DNA of 64,000 nt from Salinimicrobium nanhaiense (GCA_012038135.1 JAAVJQ010000013.1:24494-88493); one strand, 5' to 3'. Counted from the first letter of the stretch, positions 24,319 to 33,684 are shown. Numbers and translations: made by a program. The notes: generated from the letters alone by a model not told the origin.

Positions 24319-24340
24319 AATTATTCAAAGAATATTTCTC

Positions 24341-24372
24341 AAAAAGGGCTTTTTTAGGAAGCCCTTTTTTTT
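24341..24372 (+). terminator. Intrinsic terminator after the S41 protease gene
   Basis: AAAAAGGGCTT (24341-24351) pairs with AAGCCCTTTTT (24359-24369), continuing as a T run. The A-rich left arm could also stop transcripts from the other strand. Confidence 0.85.
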
Positions 24373-24388
24373 GTACCTGTTAGAAGGA

Positions 24389-24650
24389 AGTACTGAGTGC
24401 TGAGTATTGAGAGTAGCGTATAGAGAATAGAGTGTAAGGTTTTTAATGTCTCAGCAGATCCTGTAGAACGGAAGTTAAGAACCTGGAAAAGTGTTTTAAA
24501 GAAATGTTTCCGGCTTTACGAAAAGTTTCAGAAGCTGTTTTAGAAGGGGAGATTGCGAACTTTGGAGCCTTATATTTTAAAGATATTTATTGACTGGTGA
24601 ACCTTAAATCTGGAAACTACTCACTACTCAATACTAACTACTCAATACTA
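24389..24650. repeat. 334-bp convergent gap with inverted dispersed repeats at its ends
   Basis: The gap 24319-24652 holds the terminator and then about 260 bp with no supported gene. Its left end (24389-24416) has AGTATTGAGAGTAG and its right end (24617-24650) the near inverse CTACTCAATACT, present twice. The same CACTACTCAATACTA motif recurs at 55041-55055. The interior (24440-24600) has no open frame of note. It may be a degraded insertion or a small repeat-bounded element. Confidence 0.55.
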
Positions 24651-24652
24651 AA

Positions 24653-25903
24653 TTACCAGAACGACATCCTATCAGAATCAAGCTTGACGAAGATAAACAG
24701 CAAAATGGTAAAAGCCCATAAACCGGAACCTCCATAGCTAAAGAATGGCAGCGGAATTCCCACTGTGGGGAAAATACCTATAACCATCCCTATATTCACA
24801 AAAAAGTGGACAAAAAGAATGCCTGCAACACTATAGCCATAGACCCTGTTGAACTGCGACTTCTGCCGCTCAGCCATATGAATGATGCGCAGCATCAGGA
24901 AAATGAATAAAAACACCACGACAGTGCTTCCTATGAAGCCCCATTCCTCTCCGACCGTGCTAAAAATATAGTCTGTGTCCTGTTCAGGGACGAAATTCCC
25001 TTTTGTCTGGGTGCCCTCTGTCCAGCCTTTTCCGAACCAGCTTCCGCTTCCTATCGCAATTTCACTCTGGTTGGTGTTATATCCAATCCCTTTATTATCT
25101 ACTTCCTTTCCAAGAACAATATTGAACCTGTCCCTGTGTCGCTGTTCAAAAACATTTTCAAAAATATATTCTACAGAAAAGGAAAGGGCAACAGCAAGAA
25201 TAAGGATGCTGAAATATGCTATAGCTCCCGGTCTTTTTTTCTTCCGGAAGAAGTATAGGAAAATGACCAGCGCTGTGGCGCCAATAGTGACCCATATGGG
25301 ATTAAAAACAAGAGTTAGCACAAAGACCAGAATTCCTATTGCAGCAGTAAGCAGGTAAACTCCCGATAAGCCTTCCCGGTAAAGGGGGAAGAAAAATGCG
25401 GCGAATACCATGGCACTTCCGGCATCAGGTTGCGGCAAAATAATCAATGCGGGGAGGGCAATAATGATAAAGGCCTTAAATTGATCTGAAAGCGTTTTAA
25501 TGTTGGTTTGTATGTCGCCAATAAACTTCGAAAGGGCAAGGGCTGTGGCAACCTTGGCAAATTCGGCAGGTTGCACCGTAAAACTTCCTATCGCATACCA
25601 GGAGGTGGCACCGTTAATGGTTTTTCCGAAGAAAAATAAGCCAATAATAGAAATGAGCGAAAAGATGTAAAATATACTGGCAAAGCGTTCATAGAATTTG
25701 GCTTCCAGGGAGAGAAGGATAACAATAAGAAAAATGCTTAGAAAAATGAATAGCATCTGCTTTCCATAGATCTGGTCCAGATCAAAGAAAGAGGTTGCAG
25801 TATCATTCAGAGATGCCGAATATATATTGATATACCCAATAAATACCAGTAAGAAATAAATTGCAATAGTAAGCCAGTCGAACTGGGAAATAGTCTTAGG
25901 CAT
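24653..25903 (-). CDS. rodA: Rod-shape peptidoglycan glycosyltransferase RodA
   Basis: This SEDS-family polymerase extends glycan strands from lipid II during cell elongation. The 416-residue protein has about 10 membrane helices. Typical motifs are FTVQPAEFAKVA, LPQPDAGSAMVF, PEQDTDYIFSTVGEEWGF and the final PLPFFSYGGSGLW. It lies 2 bp after mrdA and is the last gene of the purH-mreBCD-mrdA-rodA run. It works with the class B transpeptidase PBP2 encoded just upstream. Confidence 0.95.
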   Translation of the reverse strand: MPKTISQFDWLTIAIYFLLVFIGYINIYSASLNDTATSFFDLDQIYGKQMLFIFLSIFLIVILLSLEAKFYERFASIFYIFSLISIIGLFFFGKTINGATSWYAIGSFTVQPAEFAKVATALALSKFIGDIQTNIKTLSDQFKAFIIIALPALIILPQPDAGSAMVFAAFFFPLYREGLSGVYLLTAAIGILVFVLTLVFNPIWVTIGATALVIFLYFFRKKKRPGAIAYFSILILAVALSFSVEYIFENVFEQRHRDRFNIVLGKEVDNKGIGYNTNQSEIAIGSGSWFGKGWTEGTQTKGNFVPEQDTDYIFSTVGEEWGFIGSTVVVFLFIFLMLRIIHMAERQKSQFNRVYGYSVAGILFVHFFVNIGMVIGIFPTVGIPLPFFSYGGSGLWAFTILLFIFVKLDSDRMSFW

Positions 25904-25905
25904 AG

Positions 25906-27774
25906 TTACTGGTTAATTCTAAATGGTTCGCCACTTAATGGCTTCGCATATTCTTCTTCAAGGCTATGGGTAAGGATCCAGTTCTCCATATCTTTCCTGG
26001 TGATCTCCCCTTTGATATACTTTTCAATCATTAATCCTGCGATACGGCCAGCATAACGACCACCCCAGTACCCATTTTCAACGAATACTGCAATAGCTAT
26101 TTTTGGATCATCTACAGGGGCAAAAGCAATGAAAATGGAATGATCTGTAAGTTGTACCCGCTTCCCGTTGATCTTTGTAAAGTTTTCGGCTGTTCCGGTC
26201 TTTCCTGCAATTTCAATTCCGGGGATCTGCAAAGCAGATGCCGTACCTGCTCTGTAAACCTGATGCATACCTTCCACTACGGCCTCAAAATGAACAGGAT
26301 CAATGGTAGTGTGTTTTTTTTCTGTAAACTCTTTCTCCTTTATAGGCATCCCTTCAATTTCTTTGAGGACATGAGGAGTATAGAACCAGCCACGATTTGC
26401 AATAGCCGCTGTCATGTTGGCCAATTGCATGGGAGTCATCAATACCTCACCCTGGCCAATAGCATTTGATATAGTAGCCGTTGAAAACCACTTATAGGTG
26501 GGATAATCATAGATGGCATTGTAATATTTGGCTGTCGGAATCTTTCCGGGGCGACCGGTAGAAAGGTCTGAACCCAGATAATCTCCTAATCCAAAACTTT
26601 TTAAGTGGTTCGACCAGGTATCCACCCCTTCCTGCGGAGTTGGATATTTTTCAATGATCCTTCGATACACGTTTGCGAAATAGGCATTACAGGATTGTGC
26701 AATTCCCGGGATCATGTCCAGGGGGCTTGCATGCGGGTGACATCCCATTTTTCGGCCTCTTCCGTAGAAATATCCGCCGTGACAGGAAAACCTGTCGTGG
26801 GTGTCCACAACTCCTTCCTGGAGACCTATTAAAGCATTCACCACCTTAAAAGGGGAACCCGGAGGATATTCTGCCAGCAAACTTCTGTTATAAAGCGGGT
26901 TTGCGATGGAATCATAATAAAGTTCTGTGTAATTCCTGGACCTTTGTCTTCCCACCAGGATGGAGGGATCATAAGTTGGAGCAGAGATAAGGGCAAGTAT
27001 CTCTCCGGTAGCAGGTTCGATAGCTACAATTCCCCCCCGCTTGTTCTCCATAAGGATCTCTCCGTATTTCTGAAGTTCAGCATCTATGGTAATGGTGAGA
27101 TCTTTTCCCTTTTTTGGAAGGGTATCATAAATTCCGCCTTTGTAGGCTCCAATGTCCCTGTTAAACCTGTCCTTCTGAATATATTTTACACCTTTTACCC
27201 CACGTAAAAGTTCTTCGTAATATCCTTCAATCCCGGTATTTCCAATCAAATCTCCGGAAAGATAATAGGGATCTTCATTGACCTTTCTCTGGTTAACTTC
27301 AGAAATAAAGCCCAGTAAACTGGCTCCGTTTTCGGTGTGGTAATCTCTTAAAGAACGTTTCTGAATATAAAAACCTTCATAATTCCGCATTTTCTCTCCA
27401 AGATAAGCGTACTCACTTTTGGTAAGCTGCGGAATGACCACCGATGGAAGCCTTGGGCTATAGATCTTAGCCTTATCAAGGCGCTCCACCAGCTGTTCCT
27501 GAGTGATACTCAGAATACGGCAGAGTTCTGTAGTGTCAAAAGGTTTGACGTTCCTCGGGATCACCATGACGTCATAGGACGGCTGATTCGAAACCAGAAG
27601 CTCACCATTCCTGTCAAAAATGAATCCCCGCTGTGGATAATCATAGACCACCTTAATGGCGTTATTTTCTGATCGTCCCACAAAGGAATCGTCCAAAACC
27701 TGGAGATAAAATAACCTCGCAATAAATAAGATTCCGGAGGTAATTATGATAATGTAAAGTAGAATTTTCCTCAT
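25906..27774 (-). CDS. mrdA: Penicillin-binding protein 2 (transpeptidase of elongation)
   Basis: The 622-residue class B PBP has one N-terminal membrane anchor (residues 4-23), a PBP dimerisation domain (about 50-215) and a transpeptidase domain. SPFK is the SxxK motif (about residue 303, in PPGSPFKVVN), SCN the second motif (about 361) and KTG the third (GKTGTAEN, about 525). It cross-links peptidoglycan with RodA. The stop lies 2 bp before rodA and the start overlaps mreD by 4 bp. Proline after the active Ser instead of the common Thr is a small oddity. Confidence 0.95.
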   Translation of the reverse strand: MRKILLYIIIITSGILFIARLFYLQVLDDSFVGRSENNAIKVVYDYPQRGFIFDRNGELLVSNQPSYDVMVIPRNVKPFDTTELCRILSITQEQLVERLDKAKIYSPRLPSVVIPQLTKSEYAYLGEKMRNYEGFYIQKRSLRDYHTENGASLLGFISEVNQRKVNEDPYYLSGDLIGNTGIEGYYEELLRGVKGVKYIQKDRFNRDIGAYKGGIYDTLPKKGKDLTITIDAELQKYGEILMENKRGGIVAIEPATGEILALISAPTYDPSILVGRQRSRNYTELYYDSIANPLYNRSLLAEYPPGSPFKVVNALIGLQEGVVDTHDRFSCHGGYFYGRGRKMGCHPHASPLDMIPGIAQSCNAYFANVYRRIIEKYPTPQEGVDTWSNHLKSFGLGDYLGSDLSTGRPGKIPTAKYYNAIYDYPTYKWFSTATISNAIGQGEVLMTPMQLANMTAAIANRGWFYTPHVLKEIEGMPIKEKEFTEKKHTTIDPVHFEAVVEGMHQVYRAGTASALQIPGIEIAGKTGTAENFTKINGKRVQLTDHSIFIAFAPVDDPKIAIAVFVENGYWGGRYAGRIAGLMIEKYIKGEITRKDMENWILTHSLEEEYAKPLSGEPFRINQ

Positions 27775-28277
27775 CTGGATCTCCTTTTAAATAATGCTAG
27801 CGTTAGAAAGACCAGAATTATTGTGAATAAAGCTGAAAAGAATGTTTTTTTTAAGAGTAACAAGAAGTGTGCAAAATTGAAAAATTCAAGTAGAAACAGT
27901 ACAAAATGATGAACCAGTACCAGGATCACCACGTAACTTATTCGGGCCCCGGGTTGAGTGCTGGAGAATTTTATGGTTTGGTAGTCGTAACTAACTCCAA
28001 ACGAAAATCTTAATAGAACGGGTCTTATAAAAGCAGCTACCAGACAGGCTGCCGCATTAATTCCGCCGCTGTCTTCAAAAATATCCACACCCCAACCCAG
28101 TAGGAAACTTAAAAAAATAAGCAGGGTTTGACTCCCGCTGAATGGAAAAAGAATGATGAATAGAACGTAGAGGTAAGGATTGATATATCCCAAAAAATTG
28201 ATATTGTTAAGGAGCAAAACCTGAAGCAGGAGCAATACCACAAAACGGACGGCATTTGTAAGGATCACACTATTCAT
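27771..28277 (-). CDS. mreD: Rod shape-determining protein MreD
   Basis: The 168-residue polytopic membrane protein has five or so helices spread over its length and the NPYLYVLFIILFPF region seen in Bacteroidota MreD. It bridges MreC and the SEDS/PBP machinery. The family is recognised here by size, topology and position: it overlaps mreC by 8 bp and mrdA by 4 bp. Confidence 0.88.
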   Translation of the reverse strand: MNSVILTNAVRFVVLLLLQVLLLNNINFLGYINPYLYVLFIILFPFSGSQTLLIFLSFLLGWGVDIFEDSGGINAAACLVAAFIRPVLLRFSFGVSYDYQTIKFSSTQPGARISYVVILVLVHHFVLFLLEFFNFAHFLLLLKKTFFSALFTIILVFLTLALFKRRSR

Positions 28278-29097
28278 CCCTTGAAATGTTTTGTAAGTTC
28301 CGTATTTCTTCCTGTTCGGTATTTTCTATGATGTAGACGTACCCAATATTGGTCATGTCATTGAACAACTGAATACTGATTTGGTAATAACTTTCACTTT
28401 GATCAAGAGTAAAATCCTTTACTGCCCCAATAGGGATGCCTTTAGGAAAAATAAGGGAGCGGCCACCGGTTATAATAGTATCTCCTTCGGCTAATGGTGC
28501 TATGGAAGGCACATCTGTCAACTGGACAACATTTGGATCTTCCCCGTTCCAGACAAGGGTTCCAAAATGATTGGATTTCTTTAATTGGGCGTTGATTCGG
28601 GAATTAGAGTTAAGAATAGAGATCACTGTGGAGTAATTGGGCGAAACATTCTCTACAATCCCCACAATTCCTTTGCTGGTGATCACACCCATATCCCGTC
28701 TTATACCATCCCTGGCACCGGTCTTTAAAGTGAGATAATTATCAACCTTAGCGTAGTTGTTATTGATCACTTCTGAAGCTCTAAAAATGTAGCTGGCACC
28801 TACCGCAGAGGAATCTGTAAAAGGTTCAATGGCAAGAGTATCTTCATAGGTGGCAAGGCGTGTTCTTAGTCTTTCATTCTCTTCCAGCAGGCGCAGGTTG
28901 TACTGTTCAAGATTAAAATAGCTGTTAATATTGCTGGTCCAGCTATAGATCCCGCCACTTAAAAAATTAGCCGAACTAATGAATTTACTCTTTTGATAAG
29001 AGTGCGACTGGATGGTCAAAAAAAGAGAAAAGGTTAGCAGCAATAAGAATAAAATATTGTTCTTATTGCGAATAAGAAAATTTATTATTTGCTGCAT
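28270..29097 (-). CDS. mreC: Rod shape-determining protein MreC
   Basis: The 275-residue protein has one N-terminal membrane anchor (about 12-30) and a coiled coil (about 60-90, NLRLLEENERLRTRLATYED). The MreC beta domain follows, with KTGARDGIRRDMGVITSKGIVGIVENVSPNYSTV. It activates PBP2 on the periplasmic face of the elongasome. It lies 9 bp after mreB and overlaps mreD by 8 bp. Confidence 0.94.
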   Translation of the reverse strand: MQQIINFLIRNKNNILFLLLLTFSLFLTIQSHSYQKSKFISSANFLSGGIYSWTSNINSYFNLEQYNLRLLEENERLRTRLATYEDTLAIEPFTDSSAVGASYIFRASEVINNNYAKVDNYLTLKTGARDGIRRDMGVITSKGIVGIVENVSPNYSTVISILNSNSRINAQLKKSNHFGTLVWNGEDPNVVQLTDVPSIAPLAEGDTIITGGRSLIFPKGIPIGAVKDFTLDQSESYYQISIQLFNDMTNIGYVYIIENTEQEEIRNLQNISRDE

Positions 29098-29106
29098 AAA
29101 CTACTC

Positions 29107-30135
29107 CTACTTTATCAAGATACTCTTGTACCTGTGAAGGGTTTTAAGGCAAATACCTGTTCCGCGAACTACTGCACGTAATGGATCCTCGGCGATATAC
29201 ACCGGGAGATCGGTCTTTTGTGATAATCTTTTGTCCAGCCCACGCAACATTGATCCTCCCCCTGCTAAATAGATTCCCGTGTTGTAAATATCGGCTGCAA
29301 GTTCCGGCGGAGTTTGTGAAAGAGTTTCCATTACTGCATCTTCGATCCTAAGGATCGATTTGTCCAGGGCTTTAGCAATCTCTCTATAGGAAATATTTAC
29401 CTGCTTGGGTTTTCCTGTTAGCAGATCCCTTCCCTGAACATTCATTTCATCTGGCGGCACCTCAAGGTCTTCGGTAGCGGCACCAATCTGAATTTTTATT
29501 TTTTCCGCAGTACGCTCTCCAACGTAAAGGTTGTGCTGCGTACGCATGTAATAAACAATATCATTGGTGAAAACGTCCCCGGCAATTTTAATCGACTTGT
29601 CACACACAATACCTCCAAGAGCGATCACTGCGATCTCGGTAGTACCACCACCTATATCCACGATCATGTTTCCTTTTGGCTGCATAATATCCACGCCAAT
29701 TCCAATAGCAGCAGCCATAGGTTCGTGGATCAAATACACCTCTTTTCCGTTCACCCGCTCTGCACTCTCTTTTACCGCGCGCATCTCCACTTCAGTAATT
29801 CCCGAAGGGATACAGATCACCATTCTTAAAGCAGGGGTGAACATCTTCTTTTTGAGTGCGGGAATTTCCCTTATGAACATAGTGAGCATCTTTTCAGAAG
29901 CATCGAAATCGGCAATAACCCCATCTTTTAAAGGACGTATTGTTTTAATGTTCTCATGGGTTTTTCCCTGCATCATCGCAGCTTCCTTTCCAACGGCAAT
30001 GATCTTACCGGTAGTGCGGTGGCGGGCTACGATCGAAGGACTGTCAACCACCACCTTATCATTATGAATAATCAGTGTGTTTGCAGTTCCTAAATCTATA
30101 GCTATTTCTTCGGTGAGAAAATCGAAAAATCCCAT
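29107..30135 (-). CDS. mreB: Rod shape-determining protein MreB
   Basis: Bacterial actin that orients the elongation machinery. At 342 residues it has full family length. Motifs are IAIDLGTANTLI (phosphate 1, IDLGTANTLI), IVDIGGGTTEIAVI (phosphate 2) and LAGGGSMLRGLDKRL near the adenosine site. It is 39 bp after purH and probably shares its transcript. A TACATTTA box in that gap is one base off the -7 consensus, so an internal promoter is possible. Confidence 0.97.
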   Translation of the reverse strand: MGFFDFLTEEIAIDLGTANTLIIHNDKVVVDSPSIVARHRTTGKIIAVGKEAAMMQGKTHENIKTIRPLKDGVIADFDASEKMLTMFIREIPALKKKMFTPALRMVICIPSGITEVEMRAVKESAERVNGKEVYLIHEPMAAAIGIGVDIMQPKGNMIVDIGGGTTEIAVIALGGIVCDKSIKIAGDVFTNDIVYYMRTQHNLYVGERTAEKIKIQIGAATEDLEVPPDEMNVQGRDLLTGKPKQVNISYREIAKALDKSILRIEDAVMETLSQTPPELAADIYNTGIYLAGGGSMLRGLDKRLSQKTDLPVYIAEDPLRAVVRGTGICLKTLHRYKSILIK

Positions 30136-30174
30136 GTTAAGTCAATTAGTTGAGGTTCGGTAAATGTAATAAAA

Positions 30175-31701
30175 TTAATGTTTAAAATGTCTTGTGCCGG
30201 TCATTACCATAGCAAGATTATTTTCGTTGCAATAGTCTATACTCAGCTGGTCTTTAATAGATCCACCCGGTTGGATCACTGCGGTTATTCCTGCATTTCC
30301 TGCGATCTCCACACAATCGGGAAATGGGAAGAATGCATCGCTGGCCATTACTGCTCCATTAAGGTCAAATGTAAAAGCTTTTGCCTTGTCTATACTTTGC
30401 CTAAGTGCATCCACTCGTGAGGTTTGGCCTGTTCCGCTTGCAAGTAATTGATTGTTCTTTACCAGGACGATGGTATTTGATTTTGTATGCTTACAGATCT
30501 TCGATGCAAACAACAAGTCAGATAACTCTTTGTTTGAAGGTTTATTGTTGGTTGCAAAAGTTAAATCTTCTTCGCGATCTGTCCTGCTGTCTTTATCCTG
30601 AACAAGGATCCCGTTAAGGCAGCTTCGTACCTGCTTCTGCGGAAGTTCATTTAGCTTTTGAACCAATAACACCCTGTTCTTTTTGCCTTTCAGGATCTCT
30701 AAAGCTGCTTCGGAATATCCCGGAGCAATGACCACTTCACAAAAAAGTTCGTGGATCTCTTCGGCAGTAGCTTTGTCTATGTCGGTGTTGCTGATTAAAA
30801 TTCCGCCAAAAGCCGAAACAGGATCTCCCGCCAGTGCATCTTTATATGCCTGAAGCAGGGTTTCCCGCTGTGCAAGTCCGCAGGCATTGTTATGTTTTAG
30901 GATAGCAAAAGTCGGCGCTTCATTTTGAAACTCATTCATGAGATTCACCGCAGCGTCAACGTCCAGCAGATTATTATATGAAAGTTCCTTGCCGTGTAAT
31001 TTATCAAACATGGCAGAAAAATTTCCGTAAAAATGCCCTTTTTGGTGGGGATTCTCTCCATATCTTAATTCCAGTCCACCGTTATAGCTTTCCTTGTAGG
31101 AAAGCTCTTCGGTGTTCAGATATTTAAAGATGGCAGTGTCATAATGAGAAGAAACATTGAAAGCCTTTGCTGCAAATCTTTTGCGGTCTTTAAGGTTGGT
31201 GCTTCCGTTTCTTTCAGAAATAATCTTCAAAAATTCAGAATAATCCTCGACTGAAGATACACAAAGTACATCATTATAATTCTTGGCAGCTGCCCTAATA
31301 AGAGAAATCCCGCCGATATCGATCTTCTCAATGATTTCAGCTTCCGAAGCACCTGAAGCCACAGTCTTTTCAAAGGGATACAGATCCACGATCACAATGT
31401 CTATCTGCGGGATCTCGTATTTTTCCAGTTCAGCAATGTCATCTTGATTTTCACTGCGATTAAGGATTCCTCCAAAGACTTTTGGATGAAGGGTTTTTAC
31501 TCTTCCGCCGAGAATTGAAGGGTAGGAAGTGACGTCCTCAACCGGCACCACATTTATTCCAAGATCTTGAATGAATTTTTCGGTCCCTCCTGTAGAATAG
31601 ATGGTGATTCCCAATTCGTTAAGCTTTTCTACTATGGGTTGAAGACCTTCTTTGCTGAAGACTGAGATCAATGCAGATTGGGCCGATTTTAAGTCGCTCA
31701 T
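30175..31701 (-). CDS. purH: Bifunctional AICAR formyltransferase / IMP cyclohydrolase
   Basis: PurH performs the last two steps of purine synthesis to IMP. The 508-residue protein has the N-terminal MGS-like cyclohydrolase domain (1-150; YSTGGTEKFI, SYPSILGGRVKTLHPKVFGGIL). The C-terminal formyltransferase domain contains LRYGENPHQKGHFYG, ILKHNNACGLA (catalytic Lys-His) and SDAFFPFPD. A -7 box stands 23 nt upstream. It leads the mre operon, an arrangement also familiar from other flavobacteria. Confidence 0.96.
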   Translation of the reverse strand: MSDLKSAQSALISVFSKEGLQPIVEKLNELGITIYSTGGTEKFIQDLGINVVPVEDVTSYPSILGGRVKTLHPKVFGGILNRSENQDDIAELEKYEIPQIDIVIVDLYPFEKTVASGASEAEIIEKIDIGGISLIRAAAKNYNDVLCVSSVEDYSEFLKIISERNGSTNLKDRKRFAAKAFNVSSHYDTAIFKYLNTEELSYKESYNGGLELRYGENPHQKGHFYGNFSAMFDKLHGKELSYNNLLDVDAAVNLMNEFQNEAPTFAILKHNNACGLAQRETLLQAYKDALAGDPVSAFGGILISNTDIDKATAEEIHELFCEVVIAPGYSEAALEILKGKKNRVLLVQKLNELPQKQVRSCLNGILVQDKDSRTDREEDLTFATNNKPSNKELSDLLFASKICKHTKSNTIVLVKNNQLLASGTGQTSRVDALRQSIDKAKAFTFDLNGAVMASDAFFPFPDCVEIAGNAGITAVIQPGGSIKDQLSIDYCNENNLAMVMTGTRHFKH

Positions 31702-31723
31702 TATGTTGGTTTTGTTGAGGTTG

Positions 31724-31731
31724 CAAAAGTA
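31724..31731 (-). promoter_or_regulatory. -7 box of the purH-mre operon
   Basis: TACTTTTG on the minus strand fits TAnnTTTG exactly. No TTG is present at the usual 19-23 nt upstream. Predicted start about 31717, leader about 16 nt. Confidence 0.5.
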
Positions 31732-31848
31732 ACTATTTCAGCTAAATTATATAGGATCTGCATTTTAATTATCTCTTTATTTTGTAACGAATTTTTAAAG
31801 TCTGCGTCTTATTTTAGTATGCGTCTGTAATATCATCGAAAAAGGAAT

Positions 31849-33102
31849 ATGTTAATCTACCTTAGGTTACTAAAAGAGAGCTTTTATTTTGCGGTTAATG
31901 CTCTTAAGAATAATAAGTTGAGAACTTTTCTCTCTCTTTTAGGAGTTACTATTGGAATTTTTTCAATTATCGCTGTGCTCGCAGCGGTAGATTCTTTGGA
32001 AAAGGAGATCAAAGGAAATTTAAGTGCTTTAGATAACAGTACTTTAATTGTTACCCGTTTTTCTTTTGGTCCTACAGATATTCCTCAATGGAAAAGGGAG
32101 CAGTTTCCCGATGTAACCTATGAGGAATATGAGTATTTGAGCCGCTCAGTGCCTAATACAGAGGCTATGTCTTATGTTTTGAACGTGCCTCAGGAATCGA
32201 TCAAATACAATGACAAGACTGCATCTAACGTAGGTATTGGGGCTGTTTCTGCTGAATATTATGATATAGAAGCACTACAGCTGGAGGAGGGAAGGTTTTT
32301 TAACATGGCTGAATCTGCAAGTGGAACCCCTGTTGTTGTCCTGGGATATGATGTGTATGAAAATCTTTTCGGGAATGCCGATCCTCTTGGAGAACAGGTA
32401 CGCCTTTATGGAAGACGATTTACTGTAATTGGTGTTCTTGAAAAGAAAGGTGCCAGCCTTTTTGGAAGCGGCCATGACTCCAATGCTTTTGTGCCGGTGA
32501 ACGTGGTAAGGAGGATTTATGGTGGCAGTAACCGCAATACTTTCCCACAGGTGGTCGTCAAGCCCGAAGAAGGGATCGATAATGCCGAATACATGGCATA
32601 TCTCACCCAGCAACTGCGAAATTTTAGGGGGCTTAAAAGGGAAGAAGTAAATAACTTCTTTGTAAACCAATTGAAGGGCTTTACAGACTTAATAGATAAT
32701 ATTACGGGCCAGATGAATTTCTTTGGCTTGATCATTAGCGGATTTTCCCTGCTCGTAGGCGGCTTCGGAATTGCCAATATTATGTTTGTCAGTGTTAAAG
32801 AAAGAACTAATTTGATAGGGATTCAGAAGTCTCTTGGAGCCAAAAACAGATTTATCCTGTTTCAGTTCCTTTTTGAAGCAGTTATTCTTTCGGTTATTGG
32901 TGGTCTTGTTGGTCTGTTTTTAGTGTGGGTGGCTTCGCTTATAGTTTCCCAATTTACTGGAAGCTTTGAATTCATCCTGTCTCCCTGGAATATGTTCATT
33001 GGAACCGCAGTTTCTGCAGTCATTGGATTGATCTCGGGAATAGTGCCGGCGATCTCTGCCTCTAAGCTTGATCCCGTGGAAGCTATTAGAACGGGGATGT
33101 AA
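31849..33102 (+). CDS. MacB/FtsX-type ABC transporter permease
   Basis: The 417-residue protein has the MacB topology. One N-terminal helix (about 24-47, TFLSLLGVTIGIFSIIAVLAAV) is followed by a large periplasmic MacB_PCD domain (about 50-260) and three C-terminal helices (about 285-410) of the FtsX domain. The last cytoplasmic segment reads PAISASKLDPVEAIRTGM, typical of the family. Its ATPase partner is not adjacent, so it must be encoded elsewhere. Substrate unknown; relatives move lipoproteins, peptides or drugs. Confidence 0.9.
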   Translation: MLIYLRLLKESFYFAVNALKNNKLRTFLSLLGVTIGIFSIIAVLAAVDSLEKEIKGNLSALDNSTLIVTRFSFGPTDIPQWKREQFPDVTYEEYEYLSRSVPNTEAMSYVLNVPQESIKYNDKTASNVGIGAVSAEYYDIEALQLEEGRFFNMAESASGTPVVVLGYDVYENLFGNADPLGEQVRLYGRRFTVIGVLEKKGASLFGSGHDSNAFVPVNVVRRIYGGSNRNTFPQVVVKPEEGIDNAEYMAYLTQQLRNFRGLKREEVNNFFVNQLKGFTDLIDNITGQMNFFGLIISGFSLLVGGFGIANIMFVSVKERTNLIGIQKSLGAKNRFILFQFLFEAVILSVIGGLVGLFLVWVASLIVSQFTGSFEFILSPWNMFIGTAVSAVIGLISGIVPAISASKLDPVEAIRTGM

Positions 33103-33116
33103 TTTATCAGTAGTAA

Positions 33117-33162
33117 AAAAACAAGAGGTGCCAAAAATATCATTTTTGGCACCTCTTGTTTT
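33117..33162. terminator. Bidirectional intrinsic terminator
   Basis: A long perfect stem, AAAACAAGAGGTGCCAAAAA opposite its complement, lies between two convergent genes with A and T runs on the two flanks. It should stop transcripts of the permease (+) and the GAF protein (-). Confidence 0.88.
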
Positions 33163-33170
33163 ATGCTCTA

Positions 33171-33200
33171 TAGCTTCTCTCCTTTAGGAGAGGCGGGAGG
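33171..33200. repeat. Short palindromic repeat remnant
   Basis: CTCTCCTTTAGGAGAG is a perfect small hairpin followed by a G-rich tail (GCGGGAGGAAGGGC). It resembles the palindromic units near 55.8 kb in design (pyrimidine arm, TTTA loop, purine arm) but not in exact sequence. Confidence 0.5.
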
Positions 33201-33205
33201 AAGGG

Positions 33206-33661
33206 CTAAAGAATTTCGGCCACCTTTTCGTTCACATATTCGAGAAAACGCTCGTCTTCTTCGGTAAAAGGATCGGGAACGTTAGAGTCTATGTCTATCT
33301 GGCCAATATTTTCCCCATTTTTAAACAGAGGCACTACAATTTCAGCTTTTACATGAATGCTGCAGGCAATGTAATTATCCTGTGCAGAAACATCAGGCAC
33401 TACGAAATTCTTGTTTGAAACAGCAACCTGTCCGCAAATACCTTTTCCGAAAGGAATTATAGTATGATCTGTTGGTTCTCCCGCAAAAGGTCCCAATTTC
33501 AGTTCGTTTTTGTCGCCGTTCTTAAAGTAGAATCCAACCCAGGTGTAGTAATCAACTTCAGCTTTAAGCAATTCACAAAGTTCGGTAAGCCTGGCTTCCG
33601 TGGAAGCTTTATCGTTAGCAAGAAGCGTAGAAACTTCTTTTCTTAAATTTTCAAATGACAT
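33206..33661 (-). CDS. GAF domain protein, free-methionine-(R)-sulfoxide-reductase-like
   Basis: This 151-residue single GAF domain aligns by motif with the fRMsr (MsrC/YebR) family: GFYF, LKLGPFAGEP, FGKGICGQVA (Cys76), YIACSIHVKAEIVVPL (Cys100) and IGQIDIDS. Cys100 is the position of the catalytic Cys and Cys76 of one resolving Cys. The third family Cys, expected in a KIACVRI-like strand, is replaced by DHTII. The frame opens at 33679, upstream of the predicted transcript start, so the ATG at 33661 is used. It reduces free Met-R-sulfoxide if active; otherwise a ligand-binding GAF protein. Confidence 0.85.
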   Translation of the reverse strand: MSFENLRKEVSTLLANDKASTEARLTELCELLKAEVDYYTWVGFYFKNGDKNELKLGPFAGEPTDHTIIPFGKGICGQVAVSNKNFVVPDVSAQDNYIACSIHVKAEIVVPLFKNGENIGQIDIDSNVPDPFTEEDERFLEYVNEKVAEIL

Positions 33662-33676
33662 TGTTAACTTTTTGAG

Positions 33677-33684
33677 CAAAAGTA
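33677..33684 (-). promoter_or_regulatory. -7 box of the GAF protein gene
   Basis: TACTTTTG on the minus strand. Predicted start about 33670, giving a short leader to the ATG at 33661 and excluding the longer frame. It faces a second identical box at 33721-33728 on the other strand. Confidence 0.55.

Noticed and set aside
24440..24600. Degraded protein gene in the gap before rodA
   Set aside because: All three frames on each strand are short and I recognise no family; not enough to call a pseudogene.
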